Assembly: GCF_036688685.1 (NCBI RefSeq)
Contig: NZ_JAQQPS010000017.1
Coordinates: 62,001 to 126,000, forward strand
From: JALYUM01 sp036688685
GTDB taxonomy: Bacteria; Pseudomonadota; Gammaproteobacteria; Burkholderiales; Burkholderiaceae_D
Reading direction: 5' to 3'
Length of the DNA: 64,000 bases
A model generated the notes under the pieces. It had not been told where the DNA came from. It did no database searches and saw nothing but the letters and a program-made list of their open reading frames with translations. Both the position numbers and the translations under genes were made by a program. Below, piece by piece: positions 55,333-63,237 of the stretch. The first letter of the stretch is position 1; each line of letters opens with the position of its first letter.

Positions 55333-55599
55333 CTAGAGCGCGAAGCGCTGTGCTTGCAGGTTACGGTAACCGGCCCGGTACAGGGCTTTTACTTTCTTTT
55401 CCACAAGGATGGCAATGTAATCTGTCACCGTCGCCCTGGGCGCCAGTGTGGCCAGGGTGGTCTGGTAGCGTGCCAGCACGTCGTCGATGGGCACGGCCAG
55501 TTCGCGTGCAAGCGATTCGATCGATGAACTGTAGCGCTTGTCGTGCAGCAGGTCCGCATCGGGACGCGGCGCATCTATTAATTCAGAAAATTGTTCCAT
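55333..55599 (-). CDS. DUF3562 family protein
   Basis: An 88-residue soluble protein matching the DUF3562 pattern: SIESLARELAVPIDDVLARY, then QTTLATLAPRATVTDYIAIL and VEKKVKALYR. The family is common in Burkholderiales, and its function is unknown. GGAGAGC lies before the ATG at 55599. It is followed on the same strand by the Ala/Lys-rich gene. Confidence 0.8.
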   Translation of the reverse strand: MEQFSELIDAPRPDADLLHDKRYSSSIESLARELAVPIDDVLARYQTTLATLAPRATVTDYIAILVEKKVKALYRAGYRNLQAQRFAL

Positions 55600-55626
55600 A
55601 GCAAGCTCTCCAGGAGGACTTCCTTT

Positions 55627-56088
55627 CTATGCCGATGCCAGCAACGACGGTGTCATCACTGTCTTGAGGGTCAGCCGGGGTTGGGCTGCGTCGGTATTGC
55701 AGGCGAACCACCAGGTCGCGCCGCGGCGCAGGACCAAGGCCGATTCTTGCGCGCCCGCCAAACGGGAAGCCAGTACGCTCATAGCAGGATTATGCCCTAT
55801 TAAAATGACAAGACCATGACTATCTGGCCAGCCGCTCGCCGCCAGCAACTGGTCGGCGTCCGCATCCGGGGCAATCCGGCGGTCGATTTCGTATGGTAGC
55901 GCGAGCGCATCGGCCGTCTCGCGCGTGCGCACTGCCGGGCTGGCGACGATGCGCACGGCGCCGGGCAACTGGGCCTTCAGCCACTGCGCCATCTGCTCCG
56001 CCTGGCGCCAGCCTTTTGGGGTGAGGGCGCGCGCCATGTCGTCGTCACCGTCTTCGGCTTCGGCGTGGCGCCATAAAATGAGTTCCAT
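55627..56088 (-). CDS. sixA: Phosphohistidine phosphatase SixA
   Basis: A 153-residue histidine phosphatase. The catalytic RH-x-E pattern is at the N-terminus (LILWRHAEAED) and the second His lies in ILIGHNPAMSVLA. SixA removes phosphate from histidine of phosphotransfer proteins (ArcB, or NPr in E. coli). The ATG at 56088 overlaps the stop of the CYTH-CHAD gene by one base (TGATG), so the pair is translationally coupled. In this setting it may act on polyphosphate-linked or PTS-Ntr signalling, which is inference. Confidence 0.93.
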   Translation of the reverse strand: MELILWRHAEAEDGDDDMARALTPKGWRQAEQMAQWLKAQLPGAVRIVASPAVRTRETADALALPYEIDRRIAPDADADQLLAASGWPDSHGLVILIGHNPAMSVLASRLAGAQESALVLRRGATWWFACNTDAAQPRLTLKTVMTPSLLASA

Positions 56089-57659
56089 CAACGGCCCCCT
56101 TTGCGGATCAGGTCGCGCACGCCCGCGGCGGCGGCGGGATGGGCCAGCTTGCGCCATGGCGCCTGGCGTTGCGCCAGTCGCGCCGCGGCAATGCCGTTCA
56201 GGTACGCCGCCACAACATGCACCTGCGTGGCCAGTTCCGGCCGCGCCTGCGCATAGCCGGCCAGGATGGTCTGCGCCACGTGGCTGTCGTTGAGCACGCC
56301 CAGCGCATGCTGCACGGCGGACAGTTGTTTGACATAGCGCTTGGCCTTGTTGCTGCGCTCGATCGCGCCGAAAAACTCGACCGCGTAGCGGGCCTGCTTG
56401 CAGCCGATGCGCAGCCGGTGCAGCGAGCTGCTGTCGTGGTCGCCGAGTTTGTGCACCGTGTTCGCGCGTTTGCGCACCTTGTCATGTGCGGCGGCGAGCG
56501 CGCCGCGTGCGAAGATCGCCAACGGGCGCCGCAGGCGCGCGCGGCCCGCGCGCGAGGCGTCCTTGCGCCAGCGCTTGCCGTCCACCCACGCGAACAGGCC
56601 CAGCATCATTTGCGCGTAGTGGGTGGCGTGCACGGCGCGGCGCGCGGCCGCGCGTTTTTCGTGCGCATCTGCCTGCACATGCTCGAACAGGCTTTGCAGA
56701 AAATCGCGGTGCCGGCCGGCGTCGGCAATGCGTGGCAAGGTGGTGAGCAGCAGCACGTCGGCATCGCGCGCTGCGCCCAGCATGACGGCAACGTCGTCGA
56801 GCTGCGCCTGCAGGTCGGCGGGCAGGGCGACCAGGTCGCGAAACAGTTTCAGCGCCGACTTGAAGCGGCGCAGCCCGACGCGCAACTGGTGCAGGTATTC
56901 GGGGTCGTCGCTCTCGAGAAACCCCTGGGCATTGCTTTGCGCATGTTCGAGGCAGGCGGCCAGGATGCGGCGCAGTCCCTGCTCGACGCTGGCGCGGCGC
57001 GGCAAGGCGATGGCGCTGGCCTTGCGCGGCTGCATCCCTTGGCCCAGCAAGGCGAAGCCACGCTCGGCCTTGCTGACAAAACTCAGTTGCACCGGGATGT
57101 GGCGCGCCAGCTGGTGCGCCGCCGTGTACAAGGCCGATTTTTTGCCGGACTTGCGTTCCAGTTCGATTTCGGCAAACGTACTTCGGGCGCCATTGGCCAG
57201 CGTGGTGCCTTCATCGAGCGCCATCTCGATGCTGGCGCCGTCCACCTCCAGCGTCCAGGTGGTGCGCCTTGCCTGCACCGTGAACAGTTCGGCCAGCGTG
57301 CCGCTGCGTTCGACACGGCGCAGCATGCGCGCATACTTTGCCGGCAAGTGATTGGCCTGGAGCAGGCCGCGCACATCGGGGCTACTGGTGCCCACCGCCG
57401 ATTCCCATTCACCCCGCACCAGCGGCCCGGCAGCGGCCCCGTCCGGCTGGCCCTTGAGCGTTTGGGTGCGCTGCTGCGCATCCTCGCGCACCCGCAGCGA
57501 CAGGCCGTGCTTTTGCAAGGCGTTATCGGGCGTGTCGAAATAATGCGAGGTGAGTTGGCGTGTGACCGGCTCCTTCGTGGCAAAATCCTGCAGCAATCGC
57601 TGCGAAGAAATTTTATGCAGGTGGTCCACGCTGGATGTCAATTTGAGTTCGGTTTCCAT
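56088..57659 (-). CDS. CYTH-CHAD protein (inorganic triphosphatase-like)
   Basis: A 523-residue two-domain protein. The N-terminal CYTH domain (1 to about 205) has the ExExK motif ETELK at residues 2-6; the CHAD domain (about 220-515) is rich in His, Arg and Lys (EYLHQLRVGLRRFKSALKLF, LHRLRIGCKQARYAVEFFGA). E. coli YgiF of this type hydrolyses inorganic triphosphate, and CHAD domains bind polyphosphate. It is divergent from ppx (185 bp between starts) and coupled to sixA, so the locus is probably a polyphosphate-handling module. Confidence 0.93.
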   Translation of the reverse strand: METELKLTSSVDHLHKISSQRLLQDFATKEPVTRQLTSHYFDTPDNALQKHGLSLRVREDAQQRTQTLKGQPDGAAAGPLVRGEWESAVGTSSPDVRGLLQANHLPAKYARMLRRVERSGTLAELFTVQARRTTWTLEVDGASIEMALDEGTTLANGARSTFAEIELERKSGKKSALYTAAHQLARHIPVQLSFVSKAERGFALLGQGMQPRKASAIALPRRASVEQGLRRILAACLEHAQSNAQGFLESDDPEYLHQLRVGLRRFKSALKLFRDLVALPADLQAQLDDVAVMLGAARDADVLLLTTLPRIADAGRHRDFLQSLFEHVQADAHEKRAAARRAVHATHYAQMMLGLFAWVDGKRWRKDASRAGRARLRRPLAIFARGALAAAHDKVRKRANTVHKLGDHDSSSLHRLRIGCKQARYAVEFFGAIERSNKAKRYVKQLSAVQHALGVLNDSHVAQTILAGYAQARPELATQVHVVAAYLNGIAAARLAQRQAPWRKLAHPAAAAGVRDLIRKGGR

Positions 57660-57844
57660 GGCGAGAATGCCTCGGCTGAGCTAGTAAGAGTTGGTTCATG
57701 GTAGACCTTTTTGCGCCCGCCTGCCGCACACCTGTGGTGGGATCGACATCGTTGCCGCACTTTGATCTGGCGCAATCTGTCACACTATGCGCACTTTTGC
57801 GGCCCGTGGCGGGCCGCTGCTTTCCATCCAAAGGTATTTCCATC

Positions 57845-59299
57845 ATGTTTGCTGCAGTCGATTTAGGGTCCAACAGTTTTCGCCTCCACATTGGCCACCA
57901 GGCCGGCAACCGGATGCGCGTGGTGAAGACCGCGCGCGACCCGGTGCGCCTCGCGGCCGGGCTGGACAAGGACAAGATCCTCAGCGCCGAGGCCATTGCC
58001 GACGGCGTGCGCGCGCTACGCAGCTTCAAGGAAATTCTCGGCCAGCACCAGTTGACCGGGGTGCGCGTGGTGGCCACCAACACTTTCCGCGTGGCGCGCA
58101 ACGTGGCGGCCTTCATGCCGCTGATGGAGCAGGCCATCGGCTATCCGATCGAGATCATTTCGGGCGAAGAAGAGGGGCGCTTGATCTACATGGGCGTGTC
58201 GCATGAAGTGGCGCGCCCGCTCGAGGCGCGCCTGGTGATCGATATCGGCGGCGGCTCCACCGAGCTGATCCTCGGGCGCGGCAACGACATCGACGTGGTC
58301 GAGTCGTTCGGTATCGGCACCCAGCAGCAGAGCATCACCTTTTTCCCCGACGGCAAGATCGACGCGCGCGCGTTCGAGGCCGCCATCACGTCGGCCCGTT
58401 CGCGCTTCGATGACGCCGCCGCCCTGTTCCGGCCCGGTGAATGGGAGGCCGTGTATGGCTCGTCCGGCACCATCCGCGCGATTGCCGAAGTGATCGCCGT
58501 GAACGGCATCGGCGACGGCGCGATGTCGTTCTCCAGCCTGAAGGCGCTCGAAGCGGTGCTGGTGCGCTGCGGCCACGTCGACCGCTTCCTGCTGCCCGGC
58601 ATCAAGCGTGAACGCGTATTCGTCATGCTGGGCGGCCTGTCGGTGCTGCTGGGCGTGATGGAAGAATTGCAGGTGCCGCGCATGGTGGCCATCAACGCCG
58701 GCCTGCGCCTGGGCGCGCTGTGCGACCTGGAGATGCGCTCGAACCGGCTCGACCGGCGCGACCAGGCCATCGAAGTGTTCCAGCGCCGCTTTCGGGTGGA
58801 CGAAGAACGCGCCGCGCGCACTGCCGCGCTGGCGCGCCACCTGCACCTGCAGCTCGATCCGGAGGCGGGACCGTACCAGCGTTACCTCGACTGGGCCAGC
58901 CGCCTGCACGAAGTGGGCCAGGCCATCTCCCACAGCGGCGCGCACAAGCACGGCGCCTACATGGTCGAGAACGCCGACATGCCGGGCTTTACCACCGGCG
59001 ACCAGGCCATCATGGGTAAGCTCGTGCTGGGCCAGAAGGGCAATTTGCGCAAGGTGAAGGAGCAGCTGGGCGACCCTGATTTCGCGCGCGCCCAGCTGGC
59101 CCTGCGCCTGGCCGCGATGATGATGCATGCGCGTCTCGACGAACACATCGAAGGCATCCGGCTGCGCATGAAGTCGCGCATCGATATCGGCGTGGGCGCC
59201 GACTGGGCCAAGCGCCATCCGACCGTGATGTTCTGGCTGGAGAAGGAAAAAGATTGCTGGGACGAGGTGAGCGTGGCGCTGTCCGTGTCGGTCGGCTAG
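57845..59299 (+). CDS. ppx: Exopolyphosphatase / pppGpp phosphohydrolase (Ppx/GppA)
   Basis: A 484-residue Ppx/GppA protein. The actin-like ATPase-fold motifs are FAAVDLGSNSFRLHIG, VVATNTFRVARN, ISGEEEGRLIYMGVSHE and VIDIGGGSTELIL; the HD-like C-terminal part starts near 320. It releases phosphate from the end of polyphosphate chains; some members also hydrolyse pppGpp. The ATG at 57845 gives the standard start. A CTGTCAC half-site lies in its promoter region (57777-57783), but no full Pho box was found. ppk is 3.9 kb downstream. Confidence 0.94.
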   Translation: MFAAVDLGSNSFRLHIGHQAGNRMRVVKTARDPVRLAAGLDKDKILSAEAIADGVRALRSFKEILGQHQLTGVRVVATNTFRVARNVAAFMPLMEQAIGYPIEIISGEEEGRLIYMGVSHEVARPLEARLVIDIGGGSTELILGRGNDIDVVESFGIGTQQQSITFFPDGKIDARAFEAAITSARSRFDDAAALFRPGEWEAVYGSSGTIRAIAEVIAVNGIGDGAMSFSSLKALEAVLVRCGHVDRFLLPGIKRERVFVMLGGLSVLLGVMEELQVPRMVAINAGLRLGALCDLEMRSNRLDRRDQAIEVFQRRFRVDEERAARTAALARHLHLQLDPEAGPYQRYLDWASRLHEVGQAISHSGAHKHGAYMVENADMPGFTTGDQAIMGKLVLGQKGNLRKVKEQLGDPDFARAQLALRLAAMMMHARLDEHIEGIRLRMKSRIDIGVGADWAKRHPTVMFWLEKEKDCWDEVSVALSVSVG

Positions 59300-59306
59300 C
59301 GCACCG

Positions 59307-60248
59307 GTGATCCTGCGCGAGCGCCCCTCGGGCATCAAGCTGTTCCTCGCCTTGCGCGGCTCGATCGTGCCGCGCATCCTGCCCGCGCTGATCGTGAACG
59401 TGGCCATCGCCACGCTGGTGACCTGGTCGCACGGCGACCTGTTTCACCTGAAGATCACGCTGACGACGATTCCGTTTACGCTGATCGGCTTGCCGCTGGC
59501 GATCTTCCTCGGCTTTCGCAACAACGCAGCCTACGACCGTTTCTGGGAAGGGCGCAAGCTGTGGGGCGAGCAGGTGCTGCGCAGCCGCAGCCTGGCGCGC
59601 CAGTGCTGCAGCCTGATCGACTATCCTGCGCCGGCCACCATTGCGGACGGCCTGGCCGACACCCGCGTGCGCATGGTGCTGCGCGCGATCGCCTTCAACT
59701 TTGCCGTGCGCGACCTGCTGCGCCAGCAAGCGCCGGCGCGCGCCACGCAAGACCTGCTGGCGCCGGCCGAATGGGCCGCGCTGCAGGGTGCGCCGAATCC
59801 GCCCGCCTACCTGATGCAGCAAATGGGCATGGACCTGCAGTTGTGCATGAAGGAAGGCCGCATCGACCCTTGCCTGGCCGTGGCCATCGACACCACGCTG
59901 ACGGCGCTGACCGGCGCCGCCGCCTCGTGCGAGCGCATCAAGAATACGCCGCTGCCGTTTTCCTACGTGTTGCTGCTGCACCGCACCTCGTACCTGTACT
60001 GCTTTTTGCTGCCATTCGGGCTGGTCGATTCGATCGGCTTCATGACGCCGTTCGTGGTCGCCATTGTGGCCTACACCTTTTTTGGCCTGGACGTGCTCGG
60101 CGACGAGATCGAGGAACCGTTCGGCACGGAAGCGAATGACTTGCCGCTCGACGCCATCTGCCGCGCCATCGAGATCGACCTGCGCGCGGCGCTGGGCGAC
60201 CCCGATTTGCCGCCGCCGCTACTGCCGATCAATTATCGGTTGACGTAA
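59307..60248 (+). CDS. Bestrophin-like membrane protein (YneE family)
   Basis: A 313-residue protein of the bacterial bestrophin/UPF0187 family, pentameric anion or cation channels of the inner membrane. The signature RNNAAYDRFWEGRKLWGEQV is present, along with the N-terminal segment SIVPRILPALIVNVAIATLV and later hydrophobic stretches (YLYCFLLPFGLVDSIGFMTP). It starts with GTG 7 bp after ppx and is probably in its operon. Its stop abuts the stop of the convergent GGDEF-EAL gene with no bases between. Confidence 0.9.
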   Translation: MILRERPSGIKLFLALRGSIVPRILPALIVNVAIATLVTWSHGDLFHLKITLTTIPFTLIGLPLAIFLGFRNNAAYDRFWEGRKLWGEQVLRSRSLARQCCSLIDYPAPATIADGLADTRVRMVLRAIAFNFAVRDLLRQQAPARATQDLLAPAEWAALQGAPNPPAYLMQQMGMDLQLCMKEGRIDPCLAVAIDTTLTALTGAAASCERIKNTPLPFSYVLLLHRTSYLYCFLLPFGLVDSIGFMTPFVVAIVAYTFFGLDVLGDEIEEPFGTEANDLPLDAICRAIEIDLRAALGDPDLPPPLLPINYRLT

Positions 60249-62933
60249 TTACGCCAGCGCCAGGCGCCGTTGCAGCAGGGCCGCCATCTGCGCCGCCGGC
60301 ATCGGCCGGTCGATCAGGTAGCCTTGCACCTCGTCGCAGCGCAGCGCGGCCAGCACGGCCAGTTCGGCCGGTGTTTCGACGCCTTCGGCCACCACCGACA
60401 TGCCCAGTGCGTGCGCCATCGAGACGATCGCCTGGAAAAACACTTTACCTTCGGCCGCCACGCCCAGCTGGGCGGTGAAGGCGCGGTCGACTTTCAGGCC
60501 GTCCATGCGCAGCCGCTGCAGTTGCGACAGCGACGAGTAGCCGGTGCCGAAATCGTCGACATACAGGGCCAGGCCGAGGGCGCGCAGGGCGGCCAGTTCG
60601 GCCACCACTTCGTCCTGCTCGCCCAGCATGGCCGACTCGGTGATTTCAATTTGCAGCAGGTGGGCCGGGATCCGGTGCCGGACCAGGGCCGCGCCGACTT
60701 GCGCTGCCAGCCCGCGCCGCATGAACTGCTTGGGCGAGATATTGATAGAGACAGGCACCGGATCGAGCCCATCATTGCGCCACGCGGCAAGCTGCGCGCA
60801 GGCCTGTTCGACGACCAGTTCGCCGATGCGCAGGATCAGGCCACCCGCTTCGGCGACGGGAATGAAGGCCGCTGGCGACACGTGGCCGAGCACCGGGTCG
60901 TGCCAGCGCAGCAGCGCTTCCATGCTGCGCAGCTGGCCCGAGCCGGTATCAACGCGCGGCTGGTAGTGCAGCACAAGCAGGCCGGCGTCGATGGCGTCGG
61001 CCAGGCGCTGCTTGAGCTGCATGCGGGTGCGCGCCGCATGCGAGATGGCGTGGTCGAAGTAGCGGTACTGCCCCTTGCCGTCGTTTTTGCCCGCGTACAT
61101 CGCCATATCGGCGTGCTGGATCAGCGTGCTGGCGTCGGCGCCGTCGTTGGGCGCCAGCGCAATGCCGACCGAGGCGCCGACCAGCACCTGCACGCCATCG
61201 CCGATGGGGAAGGGCTGGGCAAATGCGCCGATGACGCGCTCGGCCACGCTGGCGCTGTGCAGCGGGCCGTCGCAGCAATCGAGCAGGACGACGAATTCGT
61301 CGCCGCCGAAGCGCGCCACCCGGTCCTGCGGGCGCAGCAGGGACAGCAGGCGCGCGGCGGCCGCTTGCAGCAGGCGGTCGCCGGCGCCGTGGCCATGGGT
61401 ATCGTTGACCTGCTTGAAGTCGTCGAGGTCGATGAACAGCAAGGCCGAGGCGGCGCCATCCTGCTGCGCGCGCTCGAGCGCCTGCTGGGCGTAGTGCAGA
61501 AAGGCGGGCCGGTTCGGCAAGCCGGTCAGGCTGTCTTCGTTGACCAGGCGCGCTGTCTGCGCCTCGTGCGCTTTTCTCTCGCTGATGTCCTGCAGGGTGA
61601 TGGCCAGGCCCGCGCCGACCCGCACCAGGCGCCGGTGGCCCCAGCGCAGATTCATGCCCGGTTCGTCGGAAATGCGCCGGTCTTCTTCGTAAAAGCCGGT
61701 TTCCATGGCAGCCTGGTAGGACGCGAACAGTGTTGCGTGATCGGTGCCCAGGTTCACCTCGGAGAGCAGTTTGCCGACCAGGCTGGCGCGCTGGTAGCCG
61801 TAGAACCAGGCGCCCTGCTCGTTGCAATCGACGATGCGGAAGTCGGTGATGGCGCCCTTGCGGTCGCGCACCGGCGAGGCCATGTAAAACCCATCGTTGG
61901 CGTGTTCGGTGGCGGTACGGTAGACGCGCCGCACTTCGTCCTGCTCGCGCTCGCGCGCGGCGGCGCGCAGGGTCAGGATGCTGGCCAGCAGCGCCAGCAC
62001 AGCCAGCGCGACGGAGGCGGCCAGCGCATTGTTGCGGCTGGCGCGCCAGTGGCTTGTCGCCGGCGCCAGCGCGTCGTCCAGGCTCAGGGCCACCAGCGCC
62101 GTCACCTGGTAGTCGCTCGAGGCTTTCCAGCCCAGCATGCGCGTGTAGCCATCGGCACTGGCGGCCGGCAGCAGTTGCATGCCGGCCGCGCCCGACCATC
62201 GACTGGCGTCGGGCGGCAGGATCGCGCCAGGCGCGCCCAGGTGCGGGTTGCCGTGGGCGGTCTGCTCGACGCGCAAATGGTCGTCGCCGCCGGCCGCGCC
62301 CAGTACGCCGGCGCGGCCCAGCATGGCCGGGCTGCCGAAGGCGGTGAAGTAGCCGGCGTCGATGGCCATCAGCACCACGCCGTCGAATTCATCGTCGTCA
62401 GTGTCGAGCCGGCGCGTCAGCAACACCACGTCGCGGCCGAGCCAGGGGAGGTCCTGGGCCGCGCTGCCGACGGGGGTGGCGCCGATGCGCAGGGCGCTGG
62501 AATTGCTGTTGCTGTGCGCGCTGAAAAAGTCGGCTTGCGCAAAGTTGACGCTGCCGCGCCCGGGCCGCGTGGAAGAGCGCAAGGTGCCGTTGCGGTCGAG
62601 CACGCTGACGTTGACGAAGGCGGCATCGCTGAACATGCCCGCTGCCTTCATGTCTTCCAGCAAGCTGGTGCGGCGCGCATGTTCCCAGCTGTGCTTGAGT
62701 TGCATGGTGACCTGGTCCATCTGCGCGATCGAGCGGGTCAGGTATTGCGCGTAGGCTTCTGCATACGTCGCGGTTTGCTGCACCAGCAGCGCGCGCGCGG
62801 CTTGCCTTTCGACCCTGGCGTTGCTGATGAGATTGACCCAGAGAAGGGCGGCGCCGAGCAAGGCGCACAGAGGCCAGGCCAGGTGCAGGTACGGTTTGGT
62901 GCGGGACAGGATATTCAGGACGATTTTTCTCAT
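60249..62933 (-). CDS. Cache-PAS-GGDEF-EAL membrane protein (c-di-GMP turnover)
   Basis: An 894-residue sensor. Membrane segment 1 is near 18-38 (LAWPLCALLGAALLWVNLIS), and a periplasmic Cache-type sensor covers about 40-295. Segment 2 is about 300-325, followed by PAS (about 335-455), GGDEF (about 465-625; ARFGGDEFVVLLDC) and EAL (about 640-885; SMEALLRW, DDFGTGYSSLSQL). Both catalytic signatures are intact, so it may both make and degrade c-di-GMP. The start MRKIVLNILSRTKPYLH is at 62933. The ligand of the Cache domain is unknown. Confidence 0.93.
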   Translation of the reverse strand: MRKIVLNILSRTKPYLHLAWPLCALLGAALLWVNLISNARVERQAARALLVQQTATYAEAYAQYLTRSIAQMDQVTMQLKHSWEHARRTSLLEDMKAAGMFSDAAFVNVSVLDRNGTLRSSTRPGRGSVNFAQADFFSAHSNSNSSALRIGATPVGSAAQDLPWLGRDVVLLTRRLDTDDDEFDGVVLMAIDAGYFTAFGSPAMLGRAGVLGAAGGDDHLRVEQTAHGNPHLGAPGAILPPDASRWSGAAGMQLLPAASADGYTRMLGWKASSDYQVTALVALSLDDALAPATSHWRASRNNALAASVALAVLALLASILTLRAAAREREQDEVRRVYRTATEHANDGFYMASPVRDRKGAITDFRIVDCNEQGAWFYGYQRASLVGKLLSEVNLGTDHATLFASYQAAMETGFYEEDRRISDEPGMNLRWGHRRLVRVGAGLAITLQDISERKAHEAQTARLVNEDSLTGLPNRPAFLHYAQQALERAQQDGAASALLFIDLDDFKQVNDTHGHGAGDRLLQAAAARLLSLLRPQDRVARFGGDEFVVLLDCCDGPLHSASVAERVIGAFAQPFPIGDGVQVLVGASVGIALAPNDGADASTLIQHADMAMYAGKNDGKGQYRYFDHAISHAARTRMQLKQRLADAIDAGLLVLHYQPRVDTGSGQLRSMEALLRWHDPVLGHVSPAAFIPVAEAGGLILRIGELVVEQACAQLAAWRNDGLDPVPVSINISPKQFMRRGLAAQVGAALVRHRIPAHLLQIEITESAMLGEQDEVVAELAALRALGLALYVDDFGTGYSSLSQLQRLRMDGLKVDRAFTAQLGVAAEGKVFFQAIVSMAHALGMSVVAEGVETPAELAVLAALRCDEVQGYLIDRPMPAAQMAALLQRRLALA

Positions 62934-63237
62934 GGTTCAGTTCAGGTCCGGGGCGGTCATCATCGCGTCACACTGCACGGGCACACTGGCCAGGTCTTGT
63001 GCAGGAGGACCGCACGGGCAGCTTTGTCCGGTCGGCTCGAGCATCGGCACCAATTTCGGCAACGCTGCAGTGCCAGCGTTGCAACCATTATAACGAGTTG
63101 ATGTTAAGCAATTAATGTGACCGCCGAATGACGTCGCGCAGGTACGCGGCCACGGTGGGTCGGTCACTTACCTTTTCTGTAACAGTCCTGTCATACTTGT
63201 TCACTAAGATAGCTGGTCTTCGAACAGGAATTGCCAC
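62934..63237. promoter_or_regulatory. Divergent promoter region, GGDEF-EAL gene / ppk
   Basis: 304 bp without a gene. The right part carries the candidate Pho box and -10 of ppk. The left part, with AT-rich TTATAACGAGTTGATGTTAA near 63090, should contain the minus-strand promoter; I could not define it. Confidence 0.5.
63177..63210 (+). promoter_or_regulatory. Candidate PhoB box and -10 element of ppk
   Basis: CTGTAAC (63177-63183), AGTC, CTGTCAT (63188-63194) form an 11-bp-period direct repeat like the Pho box; a third weaker unit GTTCACT follows at 63199-63205. TAAGAT at 63205-63210 lies exactly 10 bp after the second unit, the spacing seen in PhoB-activated promoters where the box replaces the -35. 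Confidence 0.7.

Noticed and set aside
57766..57794. Pho box in the ppx / CYTH-CHAD intergenic region
   Set aside because: Only one good half-site (CTGTCAC at 57777); the units at plus and minus 11 bp match poorly.
60270..63101. Plus-strand open frame of about 940 codons
   Set aside because: Antisense to the Cache-PAS-GGDEF-EAL gene, whose domains are clear.
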